Positions 8,880-17,228 of a DNA stretch of 64,000 bases are shown piece by piece. How positions within the stretch are numbered: the stretch's first letter is position 1; each line of letters starts with the position of its first letter. Under the pieces are notes generated by a model. It was given only the letters and a program-made list of their open reading frames with translations, had not been told where the DNA came from and did not search any database. The stretch spans positions 186,001-250,000 of the forward strand of contig NZ_CP084712.1 of assembly GCF_023822045.1 (NCBI RefSeq), read 5' to 3'. Origin of the DNA: Sphingopyxis sp. USTB-05 (GTDB lineage: Bacteria; Pseudomonadota; Alphaproteobacteria; Sphingomonadales; Sphingomonadaceae). A program made the position numbers and the translations under genes.

Positions 8880-9359
8880 ATGAAGGCGCTGACCAAGACG
8901 ACCGTTTCGGCGAATGCCGCCACGGTCGAAAAGAAATGGGTGCTGATCGACGCCGAAGGTCTCGTCGTGGGCCGCGTCGCCTCGATCATCGCCAACATCC
9001 TGCGCGGCAAGCACAAGCCGTCGTTCACCCCGCACGTCGATTGCGGTGACAATGTCATCGTCATCAATGCGGAGAAGGTGGCGTTCACCGGCAAGAAGCT
9101 GCAGGACAAGCGTTACTACAAGCACACCGGCTATGCCGGCGGCATCAAGGAAACGAGCCCCGCGAAGATCCTCGAAGGCCGTTTCCCCGAGCGCGTGCTC
9201 GAAAAGGCCGTCGAACGCATGATCCCGCGCGGCCCGCTCGGTCGCCAGCAGATGCGCAACCTGCGTATCTTCGCCGGGGCTGAACATCCGCATGAAGGGC
9301 AGAGCCCCGAAGTGATCGACGTCGCGTCGATGAACCGCAAGAACAAGGTGGGTGCATAA
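8880..9359 (+). CDS. rplM: 50S ribosomal protein L13
   Basis: This 159-residue protein matches L13, with [18 protein letters not shown] near the N-terminus, the [10 protein letters not shown] motif and MIPRGPLG in the C-terminal part. The start at 8880 is set by an AAGGAG ribosome site at 8867-8872. It is the first gene of the usual rplM-rpsI pair; its stop overlaps the rpsI start by one base (TAATG), so the two proteins are translationally coupled. A 215-bp spacer upstream must hold the promoter, but I could not assign it with confidence. Confidence 0.98.
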   Translation: MKALTKTTVSANAATVEKKWVLIDAEGLVVGRVASIIANILRGKHKPSFTPHVDCGDNVIVINAEKVAFTGKKLQDKRYYKHTGYAGGIKETSPAKILEGRFPERVLEKAVERMIPRGPLGRQQMRNLRIFAGAEHPHEGQSPEVIDVASMNRKNKVGA

Positions 9360-9856
9360 TGGCTGACGAACAGACCATGACCGATCTCAAGGATCTCGCC
9401 GGCGCCGTCGAAGGCACCGTCGCTGCTCCGGTCTCGAACGCGCCGCTGCGTGAAAAGATCGTCGACAAGCAGGGCCGCGCCTATGCGACCGGCCGCCGCA
9501 AGGACGCCGTTGCTCGCGTGTGGGTCAAGCCCGGCACCGGCAAGATCACCGTCAACGGCCGTGACCAGGAAGTCTATTTCGCACGTCCGACGCTGCGTCT
9601 TGTCATCAACCAGCCCTTCGGTCTGACCGAGCGCGTTGGCCAGTATGACGTGATCGCAACCGTCAAGGGCGGTGGCCTCTCGGGCCAGGCGGGCGCCGTG
9701 CTGCACGGCATCGCGCAGGCACTGACCCGCTTCGAACCCGCGCTGCGCGGCGTTGTGAAGACGGCCGGCTTCCTGACCCGCGACAGCCGCGCCGTCGAGC
9801 GTAAGAAATATGGCAAGGCCAAGGCCCGCCGTAGCTTCCAGTTCTCGAAGCGCTAA
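9359..9856 (+). CDS. rpsI: 30S ribosomal protein S9
   Basis: S9 is identified by [14 protein letters not shown], the Gly-rich [12 protein letters not shown] loop, and the basic C-terminal tail ending SFQFSKR that reaches the ribosomal P site. At 165 residues it is longer than the roughly 130 of E. coli because of an acidic, Ala-rich N-terminal extension of about 35 residues, which is common in alphaproteobacterial S9. It forms an operon with rplM and is followed by a clear terminator. Confidence 0.98.
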   Translation: MADEQTMTDLKDLAGAVEGTVAAPVSNAPLREKIVDKQGRAYATGRRKDAVARVWVKPGTGKITVNGRDQEVYFARPTLRLVINQPFGLTERVGQYDVIATVKGGGLSGQAGAVLHGIAQALTRFEPALRGVVKTAGFLTRDSRAVERKKYGKAKARRSFQFSKR

Positions 9857-9885
9857 TCAGTTTTCCGTCGACGGACGGACAAGGG

Positions 9886-9913
9886 AAGGGCGGTCCGGCA
9901 ACGGGCCGCCCTT
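9886..9913 (+). terminator. terminator of rplM-rpsI
   Basis: A 12-bp stem (9886-9897 with 9902-9913, one G-U pair) is closed by a GCAA tetraloop and runs into TTTTCCGTT. It lies 30 bp after the rpsI stop. Confidence 0.85.
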
Positions 9914-9960
9914 TTCCGTTGTGCGTTGAAGAAGCAGGCCGGGTGCCATAGATTGGCGCG

Positions 9961-10266
9961 ATGGTTTTCGACCTTCGCAGAGCCCTCCTGGCCAAGGAGG
10001 AAAAGGATTCGGCGCGGCTGATGGATTTCGAATTCCGCCAGCGCGCGCGCAGTTTTCGTTTGCTTGCTGCCATACTCGATATCGACCCCGCGGCGCTGGT
10101 GCGCGAAATCGCGCAGCATGACGATCCGGCGATCCTCGATGCGCTCGCGAACGACCTGCCGATGTCGCGCGAGGAGCTTGGTCTTCACTACGCCAGATGC
10201 CGTGCCGACGCTTATGCCCAGCTCGTCGGCGAACTGGGCGACCCGACACCGCATCGGCTCGGCTAA
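9961..10266 (+). CDS. conserved-looking hypothetical protein, 101 aa
   Basis: A 101-residue, mostly helical, charged protein with no signal peptide or membrane segment. The N-terminal half is rich in Arg, Lys and Glu; the C-terminal half is acidic. I do not recognise a family. Support for coding comes from codon use and from its fit between the rpsI terminator and the convergent phosphotransferase gene, whose end it overlaps by 4 bp. The ribosome site is weak. Confidence 0.6.
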   Translation: MVFDLRRALLAKEEKDSARLMDFEFRQRARSFRLLAAILDIDPAALVREIAQHDDPAILDALANDLPMSREELGLHYARCRADAYAQLVGELGDPTPHRLG

Positions 10267-11306
10267 AGCAGGTCGAGGCTTCCCAGCGCTAACGCCTGCC
10301 GCGCCGGACGTTCGGCCATCACCGCGAACATCTCGTCGCCGCGTTCGGTACGCTCGACGCTCATCGACGCGAAGACGGCCATGAAATAGCCGCTGAGCGC
10401 GCCGACGCGATAGTCCGTCCACAGACCCGCCGCGTCGGGCGCTATGCCGCGCCGTTCCAGCGCGGCGATCCAGTGATCGAACGCCGGCCGGTCGGCGGCC
10501 GCGCGCTCGAACGGGTCGGCGATGCTGGTTCCGACCAGATAGGCGAGGTCGGTGGCGCCGCTGCCGCGCCCCAGCGTCTGCCAGTCGACGAGCCAGCAGC
10601 TCTCGCCGTCGGGGGCGAACAGGATATTGTCGATGCGCAGGTCGCCATGGACGATCGTCCGCGCGGCGGTCTGACGCGAAAGATAGGCGTCGAGCCGCTG
10701 GGCGATCCCGGCGCCGAGGTCGAGCACTTCGGGGTCGAGCCGCTCGGCATAGCGTTCGCGAAACCCCGCATAGAGCTGCGGGAACAGCGCGCGGATCACG
10801 TCGCCATTGTCGCGTGCAAGCCAGGGCAGCGTGTCGAGCCGCGGATCGTTCCACAGCAGGGCGTGCAGCCCGGCCGCCGCCTCGATGCAGGGAATAAGGC
10901 CCGCGAGGCCCAGCCCCGCGAGCTGGTCGCCCTGTCCTGCCGGAGCGAGATCCGAGAGGATCAGGACGAAATCGACATCGTCCTCGGCAATCTCCGCATG
11001 GTGACACAAGGGTGCGGCGACGCCGCTCCCCGCCGCGAGTTCGCGGTACCAACTCACCTCTTTGACGTAGGTGCCCGTCAGCTTGGCGATATGGCGGCTG
11101 GCGTCATCATGGCTCGGGCATTTGGCGACGACGGTCGATGGCGCGCCCACGTTTCCCGCCCAGTCCAGCGTCAGGCGAAAACTGTCGCACATCTGTCCGG
11201 TACCGACCTTGGCGACGGTGAAGCCGCGCAGCGCTTCGGGGGCCTGTCCCAGCGCCCGGGCCAGCCACGCGGGCGACATCGCATCGGGCGAGGTCGGGAA
11301 GCTCAC
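10263..11306 (-). CDS. kinase-like phosphotransferase (APH/EcKL superfamily)
   Basis: This 347-residue soluble protein has the aminoglycoside-phosphotransferase fold: a catalytic loop HGDLRIDNILF (about 216-226) and a metal-binding VDWQTLGRG motif about 15 residues later, where Asp replaces the kinase DFG. The closest named group is the ecdysteroid-kinase-like/choline-kinase-type family of small-molecule kinases; the substrate is unknown. Its start overlaps the stop of the upstream 363-residue gene by 4 bp, so the two are co-translated and probably act together. Paired genes like this are frequent in sphingomonads and mycobacteria near steroid or lipid catabolism, but no such pathway genes are adjacent here. 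Confidence 0.8.
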   Translation of the reverse strand: MSFPTSPDAMSPAWLARALGQAPEALRGFTVAKVGTGQMCDSFRLTLDWAGNVGAPSTVVAKCPSHDDASRHIAKLTGTYVKEVSWYRELAAGSGVAAPLCHHAEIAEDDVDFVLILSDLAPAGQGDQLAGLGLAGLIPCIEAAAGLHALLWNDPRLDTLPWLARDNGDVIRALFPQLYAGFRERYAERLDPEVLDLGAGIAQRLDAYLSRQTAARTIVHGDLRIDNILFAPDGESCWLVDWQTLGRGSGATDLAYLVGTSIADPFERAAADRPAFDHWIAALERRGIAPDAAGLWTDYRVGALSGYFMAVFASMSVERTERGDEMFAVMAERPARQALALGSLDLL

Positions 11307-12394
11307 CGCGCCGGGTCCATCAGGCCTGACAAGCCGGTGGGTTCATGCGGGCCGACGAACAATTGTTCGAGCACGCCGACCCCGCGATGCGTGGCGGCGC
11401 CATCGGCCAGTTCGGCGGTGACCAGCGCCTGGATATGCATCGCCAGCGGATTGCCCCAGCCGCGCTCGGCTTCCGAGAGGCTGTCGTGTGCGACGGCGAG
11501 TTCGGGGCCGTGGTCGAGACCGTGGCCCCAGACGGGATGCGTATAGCCGAGCCCGCTCATTGCGAAGACCGGCCCGGCGGGCGTCAACGTCAGCGAGCGA
11601 CCGTTCCCCAGGTCGGCGATCATCCTGGCGATCCGCCGCGATCCCGCTTGCCAATCGGCGCTGAAGGTAGCGGCGTCGAAATGCCGCTCGGTCCCGCCAT
11701 CGCCCGCGATGACGGCCCGGCGGTTCCACGGATTTCCGGCGCCGTCGTCGTTGCTGTGAAAGAAGAGCGAGCTGTCTTTGAAATTGCACGGCGTCCACAG
11801 CCAGAAGAATTGGGTGAAATTGCCCTCGGGCGGCGGCTGCGGTTCGCTTGCGCCGACGGGCCGTACACCCCAGCTACGGTCCCGCGTGCCCGTCCAATCG
11901 GCGCCGACGTCGACGCGCCGGCCATCGACCGACAGCCAGCCCGACCAGCGGCCGTTCTGCGTCATCCGCGTATAGTCCATGAACAGGCGCGTGCCGTTGC
12001 GGCGGATGAAACGCGGTTCCTCGATCGGGAAATGGCGGCCAGTGAAGCGCAACTCGCCCGCGAGCGGCCCGTCGTTCGGCGCGATGGTCAGCGTGACGAT
12101 TTCGAGCGGCATGTTGATGTCGAGCGCGATCGGCCCGACCGACAGATCCAGACGCTCGCCCCCCGATCGCCGGCTCGCGCGAAGGTTATGCTGCACCCCG
12201 TCAATAATGACGCAGAAGCTGGCGTCGACGATGCCGAGCTGCGGATAGAAGCCCATCGCCGCGGCGAAGAAGACCGAACCGTCGGGCGAATAGCCGTTGA
12301 AGAAATAGCGGTCGTAAAAGTTGCGATCCGTCCCGGCGAACGCAATCGGTTCGCTGGTCTGGTGCAACGGAAAATCGTCGCCTCGTGTCAGCAT
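11303..12394 (-). CDS. uncharacterised protein, carotenoid-hydratase/DUF7064-like
   Basis: A 363-residue cytosolic protein rich in beta-strands, with a central RDRSWGVRP motif and a preceding WSGWLSVDG segment. These resemble proteins often labelled hydroxyneurosporene-synthase-like or DUF7064 (a lipocalin-like double-barrel fold). No catalytic residues can be assigned with confidence. It is the first gene of a two-gene unit with the kinase-like phosphotransferase (4-bp overlap), so a joint role on a hydrophobic small molecule is a reasonable but unproven guess. Confidence 0.65.
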   Translation of the reverse strand: MLTRGDDFPLHQTSEPIAFAGTDRNFYDRYFFNGYSPDGSVFFAAAMGFYPQLGIVDASFCVIIDGVQHNLRASRRSGGERLDLSVGPIALDINMPLEIVTLTIAPNDGPLAGELRFTGRHFPIEEPRFIRRNGTRLFMDYTRMTQNGRWSGWLSVDGRRVDVGADWTGTRDRSWGVRPVGASEPQPPPEGNFTQFFWLWTPCNFKDSSLFFHSNDDGAGNPWNRRAVIAGDGGTERHFDAATFSADWQAGSRRIARMIADLGNGRSLTLTPAGPVFAMSGLGYTHPVWGHGLDHGPELAVAHDSLSEAERGWGNPLAMHIQALVTAELADGAATHRGVGVLEQLFVGPHEPTGLSGLMDPAR

Positions 12395-12443
12395 ATGTCC
12401 TCATCCCGTTTTTTCTTGCAACGTAACGGGATGACACGCGGCG

Positions 12444-13292
12444 TCAATGCACCGGTGGATCGACCGGCGGCACCGCCGCAACGGGTGCGACCGGCTCACC
12501 GGGTTCGCGCGGCGGCAGCGCGTCGGGCGGGACTTCGTCGATCTGCATATCGGGGGTCGAGACATGCTCGAGGTTGCGCACGCGCACGCCGATCTCCGCG
12601 CCTTCGACGGTCAGGTCGTTGAAGCTGGGTGGGGTCGAACGGATGCGCTGCGACAGCGTGCCCGCGCCGATCATGCGGACGGGACCGGCCGCCGTTTCCT
12701 TCACCAGGTCGAAGGCATCGTGGACATGGCCGGTGAGCACGGCCGCGACGCCGCGCTCGGCCAGTGCAGCGAGCGCGCGCTCGCCGCCGCGGGTCAGCGC
12801 GCGGCCCTTCGTGCCCGCTTCGACCAGCGGGTGGTGCGCGGTGACCAATATCGTCGTACCGCGCGGTAGCGCGTCGATCGCTGTGAGCGTCTTTTCCAGC
12901 GCTTGGCGCGTCACCCATCCCTTTGACCAGTCGAGTCGCCATTGCGCACGCGCCGTGGTCTTGAGCGGCACCACCGCGACGCCCGCCAGATCGAGTTCGC
13001 GCTCGACCAGCCGCTCGATCCCGCGAATGCGGCGATAGGGATAGAAGAAGCGTTCCAGGGGGTTGAAATAGGGCAGGTCGTGATTGCCGACCTCGACCGT
13101 CACCTTGACGTCGAGCGCGCCGATCCAGTCGCACGCCGCAGCGAACTCGCGGCTGCGCGCGCGCATCGTAAGGTCGCCGGTAATCAGCACGGCGTCAGGC
13201 CGGTCGGCCCGGACGCAATCGGTGAACCAGCCGAGCGCGGTGCGATCCTCCAGCCCGAAATGCAGGTCGCTGATGTGGAAGAGGCGCGTCAT
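12444..13292 (-). CDS. calcineurin-like metallophosphoesterase
   Basis: This 282-residue protein carries all five metallophosphoesterase blocks in order: DLHFG (9-13), GDLT, GNHD, AHHP and TGHVH. These bind two metal ions for phosphoester cleavage. No signal peptide is present. The last 40 residues are Pro-rich and acidic. Its start overlaps the stop of the diacylglycerol-kinase-like gene by 4 bp, which suggests a joint function on a phospholipid or nucleotide. Similar enzymes include cAMP phosphodiesterase CpdA and UDP-diacylglucosamine hydrolase LpxH, but the sequence does not decide between them. Confidence 0.85.
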   Translation of the reverse strand: MTRLFHISDLHFGLEDRTALGWFTDCVRADRPDAVLITGDLTMRARSREFAAACDWIGALDVKVTVEVGNHDLPYFNPLERFFYPYRRIRGIERLVERELDLAGVAVVPLKTTARAQWRLDWSKGWVTRQALEKTLTAIDALPRGTTILVTAHHPLVEAGTKGRALTRGGERALAALAERGVAAVLTGHVHDAFDLVKETAAGPVRMIGAGTLSQRIRSTPPSFNDLTVEGAEIGVRVRNLEHVSTPDMQIDEVPPDALPPREPGEPVAPVAAVPPVDPPVH

Positions 13293-14131
13293 GTGGCAGC
13301 GGGCGCCGTGGCGAGGAATGCGAGCGGGCTCGCCTCCAGGCGATAGGTCGCCCCCGACGGCAGTTCGGCGGGTTCGCCGTCGAGAAGCAGGCCAATCGAC
13401 CCTTTACCCTCGATGACGACTGCGCGGCGTTCGGACAGGTCGACGCTTGGTCCCTCACGAAAATCGCCACCGAGCCAGGCGATCCCGTGGCTCAGGATCG
13501 ATCCCGCGCTGTCGGTGATCAGCCCCTCGGCAAGGATGCGGTCGGGTTTCGGCGTCAGGTTGATCGCCTGGAACGACTGGTCCGACCCGCGAATGCGCAC
13601 GCCGTCGCCATGGAGCGTCGCGTCGATCGCTCCGGGGATGGTCTCGGCAAGACCGCTGAGGCTGAGCGAACGGAATTGCTCGCGCACCTCGGCCCATGCG
13701 GTCGTCGGCCCGGCGATCACACCGATATAGGCGCGGCCGGCGTCGCTGAGGATGGTCGGCGGATGGACCATGCGCGCCTTGCCCGCGAGCGCGTCCTGCA
13801 AGATATCCTCGGGACCGCGATCGCCGTGCAGCGTCTTGTGGAACAGGTTGAGCGTTCCGCCGGGGAGCGGGAGCATCGCGCCGTCCCATGTTTCAAGCTT
13901 GCTCGCGGCGGCGTTGAGCGTGCCGTCGCCGCTCAGGACCAGCAGCAGGTCGACGTTCGCATCGTCGAGTATGGCCACTGTCGGCAGTTCGGCGTCCGGA
14001 AGTGTGACGGTGCGGACGAGCGGTGTCCCCGCGGCATCGCATATCTCGCTCAAGCGGCCGACGAGAGCCTCGTCGGAACTGCCGCTACGCAGGTTACAAA
14101 CAAGGGCGGGGCGGGAGAAGGCGTTGGTCAT
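13289..14131 (-). CDS. diacylglycerol kinase-family lipid kinase
   Basis: This 280-residue protein has the DAGK catalytic core: the nucleotide loop SGDGTLN (67-73) and the second Gly-rich motif PGGTLN (90-95), in place of the usual PLGTGN. The remainder is the beta-sandwich C-terminal domain of the YegS/DgkB group, where VIEGKGSIGLLLDGEP matches the conserved DGE segment. It should phosphorylate a lipid alcohol with ATP at the membrane surface. It is the first gene of a pair with the metallophosphoesterase. A second, distinct lipid kinase of this superfamily is encoded at 46616. Confidence 0.82.
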   Translation of the reverse strand: MTNAFSRPALVCNLRSGSSDEALVGRLSEICDAAGTPLVRTVTLPDAELPTVAILDDANVDLLLVLSGDGTLNAAASKLETWDGAMLPLPGGTLNLFHKTLHGDRGPEDILQDALAGKARMVHPPTILSDAGRAYIGVIAGPTTAWAEVREQFRSLSLSGLAETIPGAIDATLHGDGVRIRGSDQSFQAINLTPKPDRILAEGLITDSAGSILSHGIAWLGGDFREGPSVDLSERRAVVIEGKGSIGLLLDGEPAELPSGATYRLEASPLAFLATAPAAT

Positions 14132-14185
14132 CGCCCTGTCCTACGCGCGAATGCGGAAAAGGTGGCGCGCTTCATTTCACCCTTT

Positions 14186-14236
14186 CGTCACCCGGACCCT
14201 TCGACAGGCTCAGGACAGGCTTGATCCGGGGTGACG
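14186..14236. repeat. REP-like extragenic palindrome
   Basis: CGTCACCCGGA at 14186-14196 is mirrored by CCGGGGTGACG ending at 14236, with CTTCGACAGGCTCAGGACAG in between. The same CGTCA-plus-palindrome pattern recurs at 43431-43522 and 56451-56474. It sits between divergent genes and probably forms a hairpin in RNA or DNA. Confidence 0.6.
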
Positions 14237-14300
14237 AAAAACTGAGATACAGTCCTTTCGCCCCCGCTTGTTCCCGGAACCGCCGCCCTGTAGGGCGCGA

Positions 14301-15260
14301 ATGATGACGGGGCCGGTTTCCAAAGGACGACGGTTGATCAAATTCCTTTTCGTGGTGCTGTTGCTTGTGTTGCTGTTCGGCGGCGGCGCCAAGATGATCG
14401 TCGCGGGCGGCGCCAAATCGCTCAACATGGCCGACCGGCTGCTCGGGCAGGGCGATGGCGCACGGTTGCTGCTCGCCGATCAGCCCTATGGCCGCGGCCC
14501 GCGTCAGTCGCTCGACATCTGGGTGCCCGAAAACGCCAAGGCGGACGACCGGCTGCCGGTGGTCGTCTTCTTTTACGGCGGCGGCTGGGACAGCGGTGAT
14601 CGCGACAGCTATGGTTTTGCCGGACGCGCGCTGGCGCGGCAGGGTTTCGTCGTCGTGATCCCCGACTATCGCCTTGTGCCCAAGGCGCATTGGCCCGACT
14701 TTATCGAAGATAGCGCCGCGGCGGTCGCGTGGACGCACGAGCATATCGCCAAGCTCGGCGGCGACCCCGACCGGATCGCGTTGATGGGCCATTCGGCGGG
14801 CGCCTATAATGCCGCGATGCTGGCGCTCGACCCGCAATGGCTGCGCGCGGCAAGGAGCGATCCGTCGGTCATCCGCGGCGTCGCGGGACTCGCCGGACCC
14901 TATGACTTCCTGCCGCTCGAAAAGGGCGGCCGCGGCGACCGGGCGATGGGCAAGGTCAAGCCGATCGAGAAGACGCAGCCGATCCACTTCGCGCGCGGCG
15001 ATGCGCCGCCTTTGTGGCTCGCGACGGGCGACGAGGATGACACGGTGCGCCCGCGCAACAGCCAGAACCTCGCCGCGGCGATCGAAAAGGCGGGTGGTCC
15101 GGTGACGCTGCGCATCTATCCCGGCATGGGGCATACCGGCGTCGTGATGGCGCTTGCCGCGCCGTTCCAGAACAAGGGGCCGGTGCTCGAAGAGGCGACC
15201 GATTTCCTGCGCGGCGTGACCGGTCGCCGCATTGCGCCCGCTTCGGAAGCGGCACAGTGA
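14301..15260 (+). CDS. alpha/beta hydrolase, membrane-anchored
   Basis: This roughly 319-residue hydrolase of the esterase/BD-FAE type has an N-terminal hydrophobic anchor (about residues 12-28), the oxyanion motif FYGGGW, the nucleophile elbow GHSAGA, an acidic residue in GDEDD, and the catalytic His in GMGHTG. The ATG at 14301 is preferred over 14268, which would add 11 residues. It heads a three-gene operon, and its stop overlaps the next gene by 4 bp. Its partners are two nucleotidyltransferases, so it may cleave an ester or carrier in the same surface-molecule pathway. Substrate not known. Confidence 0.82.
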   Translation: MMTGPVSKGRRLIKFLFVVLLLVLLFGGGAKMIVAGGAKSLNMADRLLGQGDGARLLLADQPYGRGPRQSLDIWVPENAKADDRLPVVVFFYGGGWDSGDRDSYGFAGRALARQGFVVVIPDYRLVPKAHWPDFIEDSAAAVAWTHEHIAKLGGDPDRIALMGHSAGAYNAAMLALDPQWLRAARSDPSVIRGVAGLAGPYDFLPLEKGGRGDRAMGKVKPIEKTQPIHFARGDAPPLWLATGDEDDTVRPRNSQNLAAAIEKAGGPVTLRIYPGMGHTGVVMALAAPFQNKGPVLEEATDFLRGVTGRRIAPASEAAQ

Positions 15261-16051
15261 GCGCGCCGATCCCGGCGATCGTGCTGGCGGGTAGCCGGCC
15301 CGGTCCCGACCCATTGCTCACCGGCAGCGGCGTATCGACCAAAGCCTTGCTGCCGATCGCGGGGCAGGCGATGCTTGTCCATGTTGTGCGAGCGCTTCGC
15401 GCCTCGGCCGAAATCGGCGCGATCACGATCCTGGCGCAGAATAGTGCAGAGCTGGCGGCCGAACCGGGGTTGGCCGGGCTCGCCAACCTGCATTTCGCCG
15501 ATTCGGGGCAGGGGATCAGCAGCTCGCTTGCCGCCGCGCTGCCGCCGGGCGACGATCCGTTGCTCGTCACCACCGCCGACAATGTGTTGCTTACGCCGTC
15601 GATGATCGCCGAATTTCTTGGCGGCGCTACGGACAGCGATGTCGCGGTCGCGATGGTCGAGCGCGACGTGCTGCTCGCGCGCTATCCTCAGTCGAAGCGC
15701 ACTTGGCTGAAATTTCGTGGCGGCTGGTGGTCTGGCGCGAACATGTTCCGGCTGCGCGGACGCCGTGTGCTGCCCTTGCTCGATTTCTGGGGGCGCATCG
15801 AACGCGACCGCAAGAAGGGGCTGAAGATCGTGGCCGCTTTCGGCCCGTGGCTGCTCATCGGGGCGCTGCTCCGCCTCTTTACGATCCAGCAGGGCGTGGC
15901 GCGCGCGTTGCTGCGTTTCGGGCTGAGGGCAAAGGTCGTGCCGATGTCCGAACCCGAGGCGTGCATCGATGCCGACAAGCCCGCAGACATCGAACTGATC
16001 GAAGCGATATTTGCCGCGCGGCGGCAAGGCGCTATAGGGCAGCCCCTATGA
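15257..16051 (+). CDS. nucleotidyltransferase-like protein (MobA-type)
   Basis: This 264-residue protein resembles the MobA-like NTP transferase fold: a degenerate start loop (VLAGSRPG), the acceptor segment STKALLPIAGQ, TADN in place of the usual metal-binding motif, and the C-terminal ACIDADKPADIELI, as in cytidylyl- and guanylyltransferases. A hydrophobic stretch near 195-210 could associate with the membrane. It overlaps both neighbours by 4 bp. Together with the next gene it suggests activation of an alcohol or sugar phosphate as a nucleotide diphosphate. The degenerate loop could mean altered or weak activity. Confidence 0.75.
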   Translation: MSAPIPAIVLAGSRPGPDPLLTGSGVSTKALLPIAGQAMLVHVVRALRASAEIGAITILAQNSAELAAEPGLAGLANLHFADSGQGISSSLAAALPPGDDPLLVTTADNVLLTPSMIAEFLGGATDSDVAVAMVERDVLLARYPQSKRTWLKFRGGWWSGANMFRLRGRRVLPLLDFWGRIERDRKKGLKIVAAFGPWLLIGALLRLFTIQQGVARALLRFGLRAKVVPMSEPEACIDADKPADIELIEAIFAARRQGAIGQPL

Positions 16052-16812
16052 CCATCGACAAAGCCATCATCCTGTCGGCCGGACAGGGCTCGCGCCTTCT
16101 GCCGCTGACCCGCGACATCCCCAAATGCCTGATCGAGTTCAACGGCCGCAGCCTCATCAGCTGGCAGGTCGCGGCGCTCGTCGCGAACGGGATCAAGGAT
16201 ATCGTCGTCGTCACGGGTTTCCGGACCGAACGCGTCGAGGATCATGCGCTGCAGCTTTACCGCGACACCGGCGCGCGGATCCGCACCCTGTTCAATCCTT
16301 TCTTTCAGGTCGCCGACAATCTTGGCACCTGCTGGATCGCGCGCGAGGAGATGGACCGCGACTTCATCATCCTCAACGGCGACACCATCATCTCGGACGA
16401 AATCGTCGCAAAGCTGATCGCGGGCGCGAACGAGCCGATCAACGTCACCGTCGACGTCAAGGCCGACTATGACGACGACGACATGAAGGTGAACCGCGAC
16501 GCCGAGGGACGCCTTCACCACATCGGCAAGCGGCTGTTGCCGCCAGACACCAATGCGGAATCGATCGGCATGCTTGCCTTTGTCGGCGACGGCCCGTCGA
16601 TATTCCGCAACCAGGTCGACCAGATGATGCGCACCCCCGACGGGGTCGAGCGCTGGTATCTGCGCGCGATCGACATCATCGCGAAGGGCAACCGTGTCGG
16701 CACCGTGTCGATCGAAGGCCTGGAATGGCAGGAAGTCGATTTCCCGCAGGACGTCGAAGCTGCCGATGCGCTTACTGCGAAATGGGCCGCCGAAGGCCGC
16801 TACGCGAAATAG
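16048..16812 (+). CDS. sugar/choline-phosphate nucleotidyltransferase (LicC-like)
   Basis: This 254-residue enzyme has an intact NTP-transferase loop (ILSAGQGSRLLPLTRDIPK, residues 8-26) and the metal-binding segment LNGDTI. The overall pattern (ISWQ, DNLGTCW) is close to CTP:phosphocholine cytidylyltransferase LicC and inositol-phosphate cytidylyltransferases. It should couple CTP (or UTP) to a phospho-alcohol. The start at 16048 is set by the ATGA overlap with the preceding gene; a longer open frame from 15703 only reads through that gene in another frame. It ends 13 bp inside the convergent HIT gene. A CDP-alcohol phosphotransferase that could use its product is encoded just beyond. Confidence 0.85.
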   Translation: MTIDKAIILSAGQGSRLLPLTRDIPKCLIEFNGRSLISWQVAALVANGIKDIVVVTGFRTERVEDHALQLYRDTGARIRTLFNPFFQVADNLGTCWIAREEMDRDFIILNGDTIISDEIVAKLIAGANEPINVTVDVKADYDDDDMKVNRDAEGRLHHIGKRLLPPDTNAESIGMLAFVGDGPSIFRNQVDQMMRTPDGVERWYLRAIDIIAKGNRVGTVSIEGLEWQEVDFPQDVEAADALTAKWAAEGRYAK

Positions 16813-17228
16813 GGTTTGAGCCAGCCGGCGATTGCGGCGATCTGCGCCTCGTCGAGCTTCACGGCCTGCCCGAGATCGGGTTGCGCTGGCCAACCGGCGT
16901 CGGCGACCGTGAGCCCTGCGCCCGAACGTTCGCCCTCATAGCGCGGCAGCACGTGGAAATGGACGTGCGGGTCGACCATCATCAGCATCAGATAGTTGAT
17001 CTTGGCATAGCCGACGGCCTGCGTCAGTGCCCCCTCGATCGCGGCGGTCGCCACTTTGAGTTCGGCATGCGCTGCGGCAGGCAGGTCGCCGAAGGCTATC
17101 GCGTCGGACTTCGCCGCCAACACGAGCGCACCGAGCGTCGGCTGCGCGGGGCGCAGCAGGACGACCCAATGATCATATTCGGCGATCAGCGTCGCTGGGT
17201 GGCCGAATTTGGCGATGGTCTGGTTCAT
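16800..17228 (-). CDS. HIT-family protein
   Basis: This 142-residue protein has the histidine-triad motif HVHFHVLPRY (about 88-97) in a Fhit/HinT-like fold, typical of nucleotide hydrolases and transferases acting on phosphate-linked nucleosides. The start at 17228 overlaps the CDP-alcohol phosphotransferase stop by 4 bp, making it the last gene of a five-gene minus-strand operon. A plausible job is clearing nucleotide by-products of the neighbouring transferase reactions, but this is inferred from position only. Confidence 0.85.
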   Translation of the reverse strand: MNQTIAKFGHPATLIAEYDHWVVLLRPAQPTLGALVLAAKSDAIAFGDLPAAAHAELKVATAAIEGALTQAVGYAKINYLMLMMVDPHVHFHVLPRYEGERSGAGLTVADAGWPAQPDLGQAVKLDEAQIAAIAGWLKPYFA

